This document shows, piece after piece, positions 25,901 through 34,870 of a stretch of DNA of 64,000 bases. Every line of letters starts with the position of its first letter. Position 1 is the first letter of the stretch. A program made the position numbers and the translations under genes. The DNA comes from Isoperla grammatica (Eukaryota; Arthropoda; Insecta; Plecoptera; Perlodidae). The notes beneath the pieces were generated by a model that made no database searches, was not told the origin of the DNA, and was given only the letters and a program-made list of their open reading frames with translations. The stretch covers positions 33,816,084 through 33,880,083 of the forward strand of contig OX246749.1 in the NCBI GenBank assembly GCA_945910005.1, read 5' to 3'.

Positions 25901-28900
25901 ATTGTAAGACCATAGACTTATAATAGTAACTTCGTTACTGGACTTGAATCAGCTAAAAAATCAATGTACCAATTAAATAGCCACGGAAGAAGGCGGTGGG
26001 CGGCCATTTTAGCCATTAATTTTCGGATTTTGACATTGTTCACATTGTTGTTGTGACTGTTGATGTGTAATTGCTTAGCGATGGGGGCTTAAATGTCCGA
26101 GAATGTCAAAAACCGGAAATGAGAATCGCAGACGCGTATTCCAACCATGTTGCACATCCAGGTAAAACTGGACCTTATAGTATTAAAATGTTGTTTCTAA
26201 TACTTGTTTCAGACTTCCCTATCGCTGCCACAATGCCGCACTTCTTGGGCGCCGAGGAGTCTCTACTCAACAGCATAGTTGGACCAAGGCCCACCAGAGA
26301 GGAGCACCAGTCGTACGTCATCGTCGAGCCGGTAAGAGAAGCACGACACGCTTACCGACACTGTTCGTAGTTGTACTGTTGTTAGTGTTATTAGTGAATA
26401 ACAGGTGGAAGCACCAGTCGTACGTGATCGTCGAGCCGGTAAGAGAAGCACGGCGCTTTACCGGCACTCTTTTAGTAGTATTGTTGTTAGTGTTATTAGT
26501 GAATAACAGGTGGCAGCACCAGTCGTACGTGATCGTCGAGCCGGTAAGAGAAGCACGACGCGCTTTACCGACACTGCTCGTAGTAGTACTGTTGTTAGTG
26601 TTATTTGTGAGTAACAGGTGGCAGCACCAGTCGTACGTGATCGTCGAGCTGGTAAGAGAACCACGACGCGCTTTACCGACACTCCTCGTAGTAGTACTGT
26701 TGTTAGTGTTATTAGTGAATAACAGGTGGCAGCACCAACCGTACGTTGTCGTCGAGCTGGTAAGAGAAGCACGACGCGCTTTACCGACACTGCTCCTAGT
26801 AGTACTGTTGTTAGTGTTATTAGTGAATAACAGGTGGTAGCACCAGTCGTAATTGATCGTCGAGCCGGTAAGAGAAGCACGACGCGCTTTACCGACACTC
26901 CTCGTAGTAGTACTGTTGTTAGTGTTATTAGTGAATAACAGGTGGCAGCACCAGTCGTACGTGATCGTCGAGCCGGTAAGAGAAGCACGACGCGCTTTAC
27001 CGACACTCCTCGTAGTAGTACTGTTGTTAGTGTTATTAGTGAATAACAGGTGGCAGCACCAGTCGTACGTGATCGTCGAGCCGGTAAGAGAAGCACGACG
27101 CGCTTTACCGACACTCCTCGTAGTAGTACTGTTGTTAGTGTTATTAGTGAATAACAGGTGGCAGCACCAACCGTACGTTGTCGTGAAACAGAAACGTGCG
27201 CAAATTGAGGTTATGTTTACATTTTTTTTTTTACCACGCTCGTTCTCTCGTTCTTGCCTAGTTTGGTTGAATTTGTGAAATGTCTAATCCCAAGAGGAAT
27301 TTTTGGACAGGTATGGAAGTATTATTTATGTGGCCTCCTTTGTTGTTCCAACTTTTCTTTAAAACGCAGTACGTTAAATCTTGATTTAAGTGGCGCTGTA
27401 TACCAGGAACTAATTAATTATTTGAGAACGTTTCCAGATCGGTGGCATATTGTAAACGATCGACGAGTTTGGTTCGACTCCAGTCAAAACTTTTTCAAAC
27501 CTGCATGTAAACGTAGTAAGGGCCTATTTTGTTGCTAACTCGTGGCTTGTCCATGATTTCAATTGATCTATCATTGTAGCCCTGCTGGCTTGCAAGAAGA
27601 TGTTGAAATAGTTCAATAGTAGGCCTTGCAAGAAGTCTGTAACGATGTTTGCAAGCAAAGATATTGAAATAGTACAAAAACAAGGTCCGACCTAAATCGC
27701 CTGGCGGGGGCTCGTCGAACTCCCACCGAACCTCCGCCAGGGAATCGACGGACCTTGGTACAATAGTAGACCTTGCAAGAAGTCTGTAACGATGTTTGAT
27801 GCAAGCTCTTTGCAAAAAGTTGATTCCAACCCCCTTCTCTTGCAGACAACGGGCGTCCCGATGGAGAGCCGTGCTCGCAGTCAATCCAACCTGGTGGTCC
27901 GCCCGTTGAAGGGCTTTGGAGACCTCTCCAAGTTCTCTGACCTCATTCTGCCCATGTTCTGGCTGGAATACGTGAGTTGGTCGAGCACTGAGCTCTTTGG
28001 TGCCGCCTTCGGTCGGTTTGTCTTTGCCAAGTGCTTTGCATTATTACTTTTCAACATTTTGTATGTTCTTTGATTTGTTATTTTCAATGCTTTTGCAAAA
28101 CATATTATGAAGGGCTTTGACACCTTATCTTTGGCGTACATTAGCAGGTGGAGCGATGGTTCACTGTTGTTATTTTACTGCCAATCCTTAAAAGTTCAAA
28201 TTACTCATCATTAGCATTTTTTGCAAACTTGCTTATACTGTTTCTCTTTCACATTTCCCTTCATTCTATTTGTATTTTTCAATATAAACTTTGTCCGTGT
28301 CAAAGCTGAGAACGCCGCAGGGCATTTTGTTCACTGCATTTATAATAAGTTGTTTGTACACCCCGAGTGCGACCGCAGATTCTTTGAATCTGTTGGGTCA
28401 GAACTGTCAAAAAGTAATCAAATGTAATCTTGTATTTGTTGTGTGGACGCCTATTATTTGCCTAAATGTTGGGTTTCCAAGAAATGTGCGCATGGTTGAA
28501 CTTCTGTTATGGCTTCCGGTAATGAATTCGAGGATTTCGTCTCATGTATGTGCTAGCCAGGTAGTGGGGGTGAGCATCATTTGTGAAATGCCAAAGATCG
28601 ACAGATTTTCTTGTTCTCAACTAAGCCACGGGCCCACTGTATCTTTGTGACATAAACTGAACGATTTCCGCCGTATCTAATGCCCCCGTGTATGTTCTAT
28701 GTTCTCAGCACCAGGTAGGCCTACCCTGGTACATATCCTACATGATGTACTTCTCTGTGGTTGTCGTACCGGCCGCTCAGACAGCTGTGAGTGTAGCGCT
28801 GCTGGCGCTCGGCTCCGCGCTCATTCTAGTGGCCGTCACGAGAACCTACGTGTGGCTTAAACACAGCAAGGCAATGCTGCTCGTCTACAGCTCGCTAGAC

Positions 28901-28924
28901 GTGATACCCACGTCAGACTGCTAG
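11581..28924 (+). CDS. class B scavenger receptor (CD36/SCARB/LIMP-2 family), nine exons
   Basis: A membrane glycoprotein of the CD36 family, whose members bind lipids, lipoproteins or lysosomal cargo at the cell surface or in lysosomes. The nine exons, 11581-11672, 15877-16040, 16926-17067, 18489-18689, 19603-19843, 24702-24854, 26213-26331, 27846-27971 and 28709-28924, join with consistent phases into 483 residues plus stop. That is close to the family's usual length of about 470 to 510. The order is typical: N-terminal hydrophobic segment, FDWWRLPP and VEEVGPFVF blocks, N-glycosylation sites, cysteines (ESCDSL, TICRTT, FRCG, SPCYF), an EEHQSYVIVEP block, NLVVRPLKGF, a C-terminal membrane segment and a short cytoplasmic tail. 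The residues before the first exon are not located. I cannot decide between SCARB1-, SCARB2- and CD36-like roles from sequence alone. Confidence 0.95.
11700..13140. other. intron 1 sequence without recognised elements
   Basis: It holds C-rich tracts at 11709-11720 and 12894-12908; otherwise it is A/T-rich. I see no exon with conserved coding content. Confidence 0.5.
13154..13335. repeat. 27-bp tandem repeat (about 6.5 copies)
   Basis: The unit starts ACAAGCACGGCCGATAAAGT. Because 27 is a multiple of three, ORFs stay open on both strands across the array. The last units are 24 bp. It lies in intron 1 of the receptor gene. Confidence 0.93.
13932..14222 (-). mobile_element. SINE-A, minus-strand copy without tRNA head
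   Basis: Read on the minus strand it contains the body from the AGCCGTCCTAGCAACGAAGC motif to ACTGAGTGGGTAGACTCTAA and a TTTA-like tail. It ends before the tRNA-related head. Confidence 0.85.
14880..15955 (+). repeat. 152-bp tandem array of the exon 2 acceptor and exon start
   Basis: Seven units with a 151-152 bp period each contain a pyrimidine tract, a TTTCAG acceptor (AG ending at 14966, 15118, 15270, 15421, 15573, 15724 and 15876) and the first 75 or so coding bases of exon 2. Only the seventh continues into the full exon with a donor. The first unit is the most diverged. Use of an upstream acceptor would read through FDWWRLPPDEVLL and then reach a stop shortly after HPTKCF-type residues. 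Confidence 0.95.
15877..16040 (+). CDS. receptor exon 2: start of ectodomain
   Basis: It lies between TTTCAG and GTGAGT and starts in phase 0. It encodes MTPGLPPFDWWRLPPDEVLL, then YVFNITNGEAF and NVEEVGPFVF, the membrane-proximal block shared by CD36-family proteins. Potential N-glycosylation sites are NMT, NIT and NGT. It is the last of seven tandem copies of its own 5' part. Confidence 0.95.
16146..16291. mobile_element. small fold-back MITE in intron 2
   Basis: Complementary ends AGCCCGATTCTCTA and TAGAGAATCAAGGCT, with further pairing around CACCGGTTT / AAACCGGTG, make a hairpin of about 145 bp. Confidence 0.6.
16292..16925. other. remainder of intron 2
   Basis: It holds a poly-A tract at 16696-16713; otherwise no recognisable element. 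Confidence 0.5.
16926..17067 (+). CDS. receptor exon 3
   Basis: The acceptor TTCTTGCACAG and donor GTAAGT bound it. One leading base completes the codon begun in exon 2, and the exon ends in phase 0. It encodes RLVHTNISFNENGTMTYVAH, then RTAIFRPELT, corresponding to the family block after the GPFVF motif. NIS, NGT and NAT are potential glycosylation sites. Confidence 0.94.
17068..18030. other. intron 3, no element recognised
   Basis: A T/G-rich low-complexity run (TTTTGTTTG type) spans about 17630-17800. I see nothing coding. Confidence 0.5.
18033..18300. mobile_element. fold-back element inside TTCGGATTAACGAGGG repeats
   Basis: A near-perfect inverted repeat at 18099-18253 has arms of about 52 bp beginning CTAAGGTTGGAATTCATAGT. 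It is flanked by short repeats TTCGGATTAACGAGGGACTA (near 18070 and 18270). A fragment of the same fold-back element is at 42577-42650. The flanking motif resembles the 49-bp array at 31305-31510 read in reverse. Confidence 0.7.
18489..18689 (+). CDS. receptor exon 4
   Basis: CCTAG and GTGAGT bound 67 codons in phase 0. The product includes LYDGSFFTKLGYNMLLRRT, SVYDYMWNWTDPLIDLGKK and LFPFMVPALNMGVLHN. This matches the family region holding the L-W-GY-DP-like motif and the hydrophobic apex. NLS and NWT are potential glycosylation sites. Confidence 0.95.
18690..18815. repeat. ATCGATATCGA-type simple repeat right after the donor
   Basis: Degenerate repeats of ATCGATATCGA begin 15 bases after the exon 4 donor. 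Similar sequence follows the stop codon at 28930-29215. Confidence 0.7.
19089..19118. repeat. poly-A tract (30)
   Basis: An uninterrupted A run; a second A run of about 19 is near 19468. Confidence 0.95.
19137..19321. mobile_element. fold-back MITE in intron 4
   Basis: The arms of about 85 bp are complementary: CTAAGGGTCAAATGCATAGT at the left and ACTATGCATTTGCCCCTAAG at the right, with CTCAGCCTTTCCTCAG / CTGAGGAAAGGCTGAG inside. The loop is near 19225. Confidence 0.85.
19603..19843 (+). CDS. receptor exon 5
   Basis: CCTCCTCACAG precedes and GTAAGT follows; it starts in phase 0 and leaves one base at the end. The product runs IYEDFSDEVTVHIGKEV, then RYHGSDRFNYWPQESCDSLD, GATEGVTYP and LAYFRKTICRTTPVEYA. 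Two cysteines fit the conserved disulphide set. A copy of the last 60 bases and donor recurs at 20356-20430 beyond a SINE. Confidence 0.95.
19866..20341 (+). mobile_element. SINE-A, full-length copy with tRNA head
   Basis: A tRNA-related head with A-box-like TGGTCCAGTGGGTTAGCA and B box GGGTTCAAATCCC (19918-19930) is followed by a body of about 330 bp and a (TTTA)n tail (20278-20340). These are the hallmarks of a Pol III tRNA-derived SINE. At least eleven truncated or full relatives lie in this window. It is inserted in intron 5 between two copies of the exon 5 end. Confidence 0.9.
20356..20430 (+). pseudogene. duplicated end of receptor exon 5 with donor
   Basis: AACGACAGCCTCGCCTACTT to TACGCGT, then GTAAGTA, copies 19783-19850 with a few changes (ACGCCG becomes ATGGCG). 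No acceptor is evident in front of it, so it looks like a non-functional exon-edge duplicate. Confidence 0.88.
20815..21190. mobile_element. MITE family C, full copy
   Basis: Bounded by TTAA on both sides: TTAAGAGCGAAAGGTAGTCT at the left and GAGGTATCCTTCCCTGTTAA at the right. Arms of about 130 bp pair, including TCGAAAATCTAATTC. Confidence 0.85.
21245..21632. mobile_element. MITE family D, copy 1
   Basis: Terminal inverted repeats of about 36 bp: ACACCTCGTTTACGTTACCC to TTACGATCGTA at the left and TACGATCGTAAGATGAG to AACGTAAACGGGG at the right. A second copy is at 48295-48812. Confidence 0.88.
22077..22133. repeat. T/A low-complexity run
   Basis: TATTATTTTTATT-type low complexity; not a gene. 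Confidence 0.85.
22853..22913. repeat. (CT)n microsatellite
   Basis: About 30 uninterrupted CT dinucleotides. Confidence 0.98.
23242..23566. mobile_element. MITE family E, copy 1
   Basis: Inverted ends CTATTCATAGGTTGCACGTA and ACGTGGGAACTATGAATTAG. The second copy, at 53862-54185, is highly similar throughout. About 325 bp, non-coding. Confidence 0.85.
23747..24544. mobile_element. hAT-like non-autonomous element (798 bp)
   Basis: Inverted ends CAGGGGCGGCTCG and CGAGCCGCCACTG are flanked by near-identical 8-bp repeats, GTGTTTCG (23739-23746) and ATGTTTCG (24545-24552). Size of duplication and CAG-type ends point to hAT. No transposase ORF is visible. It sits in receptor intron 5. Confidence 0.85.
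24702..24854 (+). CDS. receptor exon 6
   Basis: The acceptor TGTTGTTTCAG and donor GTGAGT bound it. Two leading bases complete the codon from exon 5, and one base is left over. It encodes DVFRCGMNAFRFELPVDLFH, then NPEEDCYKG and LPSGAVDVSPCYF, the cysteine-rich block that precedes the conserved PHF motif. The 3' part and donor recur twice downstream. Confidence 0.95.
24761..25175 (+). repeat. 152-bp tandem array of exon 6 end plus donor
   Basis: Three units start CACCGCCACCC at 24761, 24913 and 25065, each with the last 94 exon bases, a GTGAGTATATA donor (24855, 25007, 25159) and about 58 bases of intron. The second and third copies lack an acceptor. Confidence 0.96.
25508..25740 (+). mobile_element. 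SINE-A, 5' part
   Basis: A degenerate tRNA head (B-box-like GGGTTCGATTTCG) is followed by GTAACTTTGGAGCCGTCATA. The 3' half is lost. Confidence 0.65.
25777..25912 (+). mobile_element. MITE family G, copy 3
   Basis: AGGGCCGATCTTACAATCTC to GGGACATTGTAAGAC, matching the other three copies. Confidence 0.8.
26213..26331 (+). CDS. receptor exon 7
   Basis: TACTTGTTTCAG precedes and GTAAGAG follows. Two leading bases complete AAC with exon 6, and it ends in phase 0. The product is FPIAATMPHFLGAEESLLN, then VGPRPTREEHQSYVIVEP, matching the SLPHFLYA and EEH-T-IEP blocks of CD36 proteins. Its last 34 bases and donor are amplified downstream. Confidence 0.95.
26298..27190 (+). repeat. 108-bp tandem array of exon 7 end plus donor
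   Basis: Eight GTAAGAG donors (26332, 26439, 26544, 26652, 26760, 26868, 26976, 27084) each follow a copy of the exon 7 end (CACCAGTCGTACGTGATCGT). Each repeat is also preceded by AATAACAG, an acceptor-like AG directly before GTGG. Mini-exons of 34 bases could thus be defined. The period, mostly 108 bp or 36 codons, leaves frames open on both strands, including a 218-codon antisense frame. Confidence 0.96.
27614..27845. repeat. short duplicated segments in intron 7
   Basis: CTTGCAAGAAGTCTGTAACG occurs at 27627 and 27774. A small CCTGGCGGGGGCTCGTCGAA / ACCTCCGCCAGG hairpin motif at 27699-27742 has a relative at 54580-54635. Confidence 0.6.
27846..27971 (+). CDS. receptor exon 8
   Basis: The acceptor CTTCTCTTGCAG and donor GTGAGT bound 42 codons in phase 0. 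The product TTGVPMESRARSQSNLVVRP, then LKGFGDLSKFSDLILPMFWL corresponds to the family's TG-x-R-x-Q-N-L-V-P block and the PMFW motif before the second membrane segment. Confidence 0.96.
28709..28924 (+). CDS. receptor exon 9: C-terminal membrane segment and tail, stop
   Basis: ATGTTCTCAG precedes it; 71 codons end in TAG at 28922-28924. A long hydrophobic stretch (roughly VVVVPAAQTAVSVALLALGS then ALILVAV) is followed by a basic stop-transfer region and the tail KHSKAMLLVYSSLDVIPTSDC. YSSL fits a YxxPhi sorting motif, which hints at endocytic or lysosomal traffic, but this is inference from four residues. Confidence 0.95.
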   Translation, partial: HQVGLPWYISYMMYFSVVVVPAAQTAVSVALLALGSALILVAVTRTYVWLKHSKAMLLVYSSLDVIPTSDC

Positions 28925-28929
28925 TCGAG

Positions 28930-29215
28930 ACGTCGATACTTCGATTAATCGAAATCGAAGACATTTTTCGACTTAACGATTTTATATCGATGTTTTGACT
29001 TTTCGATATTATATTGATTTTTCGACATTTCGATATTATATCGATATTTTGACTTTTCGATATTATATCGATATTTCGATTTATCGATACGATATCGGTA
29101 TTTCGATCGATCGAAATGATATTTTGATGTGATATCAACATTTCTGTTTAAATATCGGGATGACATCGGTAATAATAGTTCAATATGACATCGAAATTTT
29201 TAATATGAGACAATA
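28930..29215. repeat. ATCGATATTTCGA-type repeats in the presumed 3' UTR
   Basis: Degenerate repeats of ATATCGATATTTCGA follow the stop codon directly. They resemble 18696-18800, after exon 4. Candidate AATAAA signals are at about 29730 and 30261. Confidence 0.7.
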
Positions 29216-30600
29216 CTTTGATTATTCTGATGATCGTAATTTTTTGCGATATATTGCGATGGCTACTATATTGAATACTTCATGGAGAAGTAGTTGATAA
29301 TGTTCGACGATATCTGTGGTCGGAATTGTATTTTATCAAGCACGGCCAAATGATTTCTATTGTGTACATTATGTGTAAATATTATACGAAATAAGTAGTG
29401 GGTATTTTTTTATACATATACTTTTTATGTGGCAAGTCATAAAGGATTGTTTTAAATTTTTATATTTTGTGTTTTTTCTTATGCTGTGATTGTACGAGTG
29501 GTTTATGGCCGCTCTACCGATAGGGGGTCGATTCAGTAGAGTGATAAGGGAGGCGGGGCACCACATTTCTGAATGTCTCTCTGCTTAGAAAGCAGATCAA
29601 TCAGTTTAAACACTGTTTATATTATTGATTTGGAATCATACTGTGATCAGTCAGTCCGAAATTTGAACGTAGGATACAACGAATTTATTTTTAAATGAGG
29701 GAAATGTTTTATTTATCAATAATGATTTCAATAAATCAAAAGAACTCTATAGAAGATGATGGTGGAAGTTATCCAAAATGACAAACGTTTATAATTTTGG
29801 GTAAAATATGAAAACGTGACATGTTTTTTTAGTGTCCCTGATTTTGATACATAATTGACTTTTAGCAAAGGGATGTCCACGAGATGGAAATATTGTAGTT
29901 ATCATTCATTGTAAATTTGTAGTTCTACGACAGATGAATAGAGATGTGTTTATATGTATCAGTCTCAGTCATGCTCGTTAACGAAGCAAGTGAAATGTGT
30001 CTCTCGCTATCGAGAAGGAATTTACTACTTCTGTACTCTGTGAAAAGTGTCAAATTTTATTTAAAAAACATTGCTCAATTTTAATATTTCATATCATCAA
30101 TTTTACTATACGGTTATTGTATTGACGTCACAGAGTTGCCAAAGTGAAATGGTTATTGATTTAAATAACATCAACGAATAAGTGGTAAGTATAGTTACCA
30201 GGCAATATTGCCTTACTAGGTATGTGTCAAGATTTAACTCTTCTATAGAAGAATGTTTAGAATAAAGTTTTTTTTATATAAAGTATGTTGTCTTACGTGT
30301 ATTGTAAATACGACTATGGAAAAGAAACCTATGAAAAGCTGTGATGCAAAAGAAAGTTACCATGTAAAAGGCAAATGTGTATACAGATTGAAAGCAATGT
30401 CAATTGTTCTACAACGATGGAACAACAGACATTTTATACAAATGTAATTGTTTAAGTAGTAGGGATCACTTAGGGAGACACAGACAACTGTCAAGTTAAG
30501 TACAGGATTTGTTGTTATGGAATTGTTTTATTATACATGTTATTTTCCATAACACGAACAAACTAATACTGTAGTAGAATCGACAGTGCATCTGACCCTT
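29216..30600. other. A/T-rich downstream region
   Basis: Likely 3' UTR and intergenic DNA; no gene recognised. Confidence 0.45.
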
Positions 30601-30604
30601 AATG

Positions 30605-30825
30605 TAGGGTGTACACCAGCTTTACCTGATGTACCCTCTTGACTATCTACGTAGATGTTATGGTGTTTCGATGGTTGGGAAGAAATGTCCTAAGGAATCC
30701 CAGCATCCGCCTAATGTGTGAGAAAAAACTAAGACAAACCATTAGTCAAGATTGGCGATGACCGGAAACGAACCGGCGACCCCATGAATGACACAATCGC
30801 GTGTTATCACTGACCCATCAGGAAG
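30605..30825 (-). mobile_element. SINE-B, minus strand
   Basis: On the minus strand a degenerate tRNA head (GGTTCGTTTCCGG, B-box-like) leads to a body ending in the complement of GTACACCAGCTTTACCTGAT, as in copies at 38438-38705 and 42714-43384. Confidence 0.75.
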
Positions 30826-31304
30826 GTATAATGATCGAAGGCCGCGTGTAAGGTTTCTATAAGTCAAAAGGCCAAAACTATTTACGTTGCAAGAAATAAG
30901 GTTAGGTCAAGTCAATTACTACCAATCAGAAAAATGCATCATCAATAAACTGCATTATCTTTGTCAATAAACTAAATCAGATGCTAAAAATGCATCTGTA
31001 TTGGGTTCAACATTCATAATGTTCATCAGATTCGGGAAATAGATGTTCCACTTAGTCATGAGTTTTCCTCGTTCTATATATTTGAAACTAAGGTAAATTT
31101 TTACGAAATCGGTTTAAAATTATAGTAGAATTGATCCGTTTATGGGCTGGTGCCTTGCTGTGGCTGTTTTTCACGGAAAATGAAACGTAATTCACCATTA
31201 ACTAAATCCAGACATATTTTCTTATTTTCAATGATACAGTGTGGTATTTAATCGTCTATTCAGGCGGTGTAATAAAAACGATGCAAGAATTCCTAGACTT
31301 AGAA

Positions 31305-31508
31305 TCCTCGTTTAACCGAATTATTTGCGTCGCAAGCACCCTCGTTTAACCGAATTCGGATAAACCGAATTATTTGCGTCGCAAGCACCCTCGTTTTACC
31401 GAATTCAGATAAACCGAATTATTTGCGTCGCAAGCACCCTCGTTTAACCGAATTCGGATAAACCGAATTATTTGCGTCGCAAGCACCCTCGTTTAACCGA
31501 ATTCGGAT
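31305..31508. repeat. 49-bp tandem repeat (about 4 copies)
   Basis: The unit contains TTATTTGCGTCGCAAGCACC and CTCGTTTAACCGAATTCGG. The CTCGTTTAACCGAATTCGG motif resembles ends of pogo/Tigger-like transposons, an inference from appearance only. Confidence 0.9.
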
Positions 31509-32370
31509 TACAAAAAAAATAATGATTTGTGTCGCTCGCGCTGCCAAATAGTTGACGGGTGGTAAAATGATGTTCGATATTTACACCAACACCAAAGTTA
31601 CCACATACATGTTAGAATATTCACAATGGACGTATCAACAGGTGACGCATACGCATGACTTGCCAATCTACTTGTTTGAGATACTGCCAAAGTCATCGAA
31701 TACGTTACCACATAATTTAATTATGCGTAACGAGATAATCGATGTGTTCGCTAGTAAATAATAAACAGCTCAATGTAAATAAATATATAATCGTAATTAC
31801 TAAAGTAATATCTAGATATTTAAGACTGTAAAATACATATTTTTAGTTAGAGGTTAGGAGTGTTATCGAATATTATTCCTGCTAAGTCGTCCAGCTTGCC
31901 TCAATGATCATATTATTATTTCATGGTGTAAATAATCAATTTTTCATATATTACATATTATACGAGTATATCCGCTATCACGTTCTTAGTGAATCATTAT
32001 AGTTTGGATCGATGATTTAAACTATAGTTGAAATAAGTAACTTACTGCAAGTTGTAGCTACGTAGCTATCTGATAATACCAAAATTGTAGAAAGTAAGTA
32101 CGGTTACAAATTTCTTCAACAAAATACATAAAACGAAGATTATGTTTCTTTCAAACACCAATATTTTACATCTTTTCGTTTTAACCCTTTACATTTACCG
32201 TACGAGTGACATGTTTGGACATGTTTAGGGGTCGCAACACGCGCAAGGGGTGCTGGCATCCCCCCCACAATATGTGTAGCCCACGTAGGCTAACATGTCA
32301 ACGATAAGTTACCATTTTATGCGCAACGACTCGCTTAGTAATAACGAACAAAAACGAAATTAGGTTTTAA
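31509..32370. other. unassigned A/T-rich spacer
   Basis: No supported gene. A 69-codon open frame at 31552-31761 lacks recognisable similarity or context. Confidence 0.45.
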
Positions 32371-32390
32371 ATTAATAATAATAATAAACA

Positions 32391-32448
<58 letters not shown>

Positions 32449-32455
32449 ATTATCG
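32371..32455. repeat. (ATT)n microsatellite
   Basis: Alternating TAA then ATT runs, with an imperfect inverted junction near 32390. Confidence 0.95.
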
Positions 32456-32726
32456 TTATTATAAAAATACATCAACCATCACAAACATATCAATCATTGT
32501 ACATAACACCATTGTAAGAAGTACTTAGTGCACAGATGTGTTCAAGCATTTGCATAAGGAAACCACTTATTTAAGTCGTTTGTTTTTTTATTACTCTATG
32601 TTATTTTTAAGGTGTATTAATGAAAATAGTTTCACAAAAATATATAAACATTTAAAATAAAAAAACATGTGGTAAATATAAAATGGTTAAATTTATTTGT
32701 TTCCTTGTCCAATCCCTTCCTTAATC

Positions 32727-33106
32727 TTAAGAGCGAAGGATACCTCTACGTCAAAAACCGAAGAAAATTTTCATTTTTTAATTAAATTTCAAAACTGCAA
32801 CACAAAATCGAAAATCTAAATCAACAACGCACTGTCTTTTGGTAAGCCCCACAGGCTGAATAAAATATTATAACCAATAGCGTAGTAATTTTGAAAATAA
32901 ATTCGTAATTAGTAATACAATTAATTAGTCATAAAAAACGAACTCATTATATTGTAATTTGTAAGACACAACTAAGAGCATACAGTATGTAGAGCTTACC
33001 AAAGCACAGTGCGCTGTTGATTCAGATTTTCGATTTCGAAGTCCATTCTCAAGATATAATTTAAAAATGCAAATTTTGTGCAGTTTATGACGTAGAGGTA
33101 TAGCCT
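32727..33106. mobile_element. MITE family C copy
   Basis: It starts TTAAGAGCGAAGGATACCTC and pairs with a right arm ending GACGTAGAGGTATAGCC; the last bases of the right end are lost. Confidence 0.8.
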
Positions 33107-33600
33107 ATTGTAACAATTCAAACACGATAGTACTGTCCACTATTTTCGACCTCACGGTTCAAGGAACGAGTACAGAGAGTGTAAGATGGGGGGGGGGGGG
33201 TCATCATACAAAACATGCCACTTTTTCTATCAAATCAATAATATACCTGTAAAGTAGTCTATAGTCGTTGTCAAGAGGGAACATGTTGAGAGTCCTACCT
33301 TATCTGCTGAAACGATCGACTGAAATAGGTGCGGTCGGCCATTTTGTTTCCTCTTCAACGTCTACCAGTTCCATATATCGCATACTTCTTGAGAAGCCCA
33401 CTGGTCCTGAAACAAATGAAATAAATACCTAAGATTGAGAGCAGTTGACTTTCGTGGCCCAGGTAAAATGTATACGGCTAGCAAGAGAACGGGGACGAAG
33501 AGACTTAAGTTGTATGTGCTCAGTGTTTCGGGGTAGTTATGGGACAGTAAACACTAGAGACTAAAACAGAACAGTTGAAGCTTACTGAAATGATGGTACC
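33107..33600. other. unassigned
   Basis: A poly-G tract of about 13 lies at 33188-33200; nothing else recognised. Confidence 0.45.
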
Positions 33601-34870
33601 ATAGCGTAAACGCATACGCATTTATACGTATAACATTGATTTGTCGAAAACGTGAACCTGTTCAACTGAATTGAACACAACATCAAAATTGGCATTAGAA
33701 ACTCTTTAGGTAAATGAAGAGAAAGCTTGGGAAAACTACACTTTTATCGGGAAAGTGGCGTTTATAAGTACTTCATTTATCACTTCGTATATACACACTT
33801 ACAAGTAAACTACTCATTTTCTAGAAAACGTAAATATAGTGAACTGAATTGAACACACCGTGTTCATTGGCATTATAAACTCTTTGTAAGAATATATAAT
33901 GAAAACATGGATAAAGTCCACTTCTTCCGATATAGTCACGTTTATAGGTTCCATCCTTGCCAAAAACCGTCGAAAGAACTACTCATTTACACATAAAGTA
34001 CGGACCAGTTAGAAAACGTGGGTATATTTCATTGAATTGAACTACATAACATTATACCCTCTATTAAAAATTGTAAAGAAAACTTCCAGAAACTCTACTT
34101 TATGCCAGATAGTTACGTTTATATGTACTTGACACATCACTTCGAAAACTACAAATTTGGTACACATAAACTACTGATTTGTTAAAAAAAACGTGGGTAA
34201 GTTTAATAGAATTGAACTTATTATCCTAAAGGCCATTAGACCCTCTATTATTAGACCCTCTTCGGAAACCTCTACTTATTTTGAGATAGTTACGTTTATA
34301 GGTCCAGTCTTTGCCTCAAAACATCGAAATACTACACATTGGCACATAAAGTGTTGATTTGTTAGAGAACGTGGGTAACGTTTCATTGAACTGAACTATA
34401 TATCCGAACAGGCATTACACCCAATATTGAAAAATATAAGGAAAACTTCGGAAAACTGTTTTTCTTTCCAGATAGTTACGTTTATAGGTCCAGTCTTTGC
34501 CTCAAAACATCAAAAAACTACACATTGGCACATAGAGTATTGATTTGTTAGAAAACGTGGGTAAGGTTTATTGAAGTGAACTATATATCCGAACAGCCGT
34601 TAGACCCACTATTGAAAAATATGAAGAAAACTTTGGGAAACACCACTTTGTGCGAGATAATTACGTGTATAAGTCCACAACACAAGACTTCGAGGATAAC
34701 GCATTTATAGCGACGTGTATTATTGATTCGATTAAAAAAGTTGTTTAGTTTCATTGAACTGAACTGTGCATCCTAATTGACATTATAGGCTCTCTTTTAG
34801 AAAATATGAAGAAACATTCGGTAAACTCCAAACTCCACTGTGTTTGAGGGAATTACGTTTATAGGTCCAT
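33600..34870. repeat. diverged tandem array, about 180-bp monomers
   Basis: About seven monomers are marked by GAAAACGTGGGTA-like motifs near 33646, 33822, 34013, 34184, 34364, 34552 and 34733, each followed by CATTGAACTGAACTA, then AGTTACGTTTATAGGTCC. Spacing is 171 to 191 bp. Divergence between monomers is high, so the array is old. Confidence 0.85.

Noticed and set aside
26458..27114. 218-codon antisense open frame
   Set aside because: It is open only because the array period is 36 codons; the product is a perfect tandem repeat with no known domain, and the sense strand explains the sequence as exon 7 duplicates.
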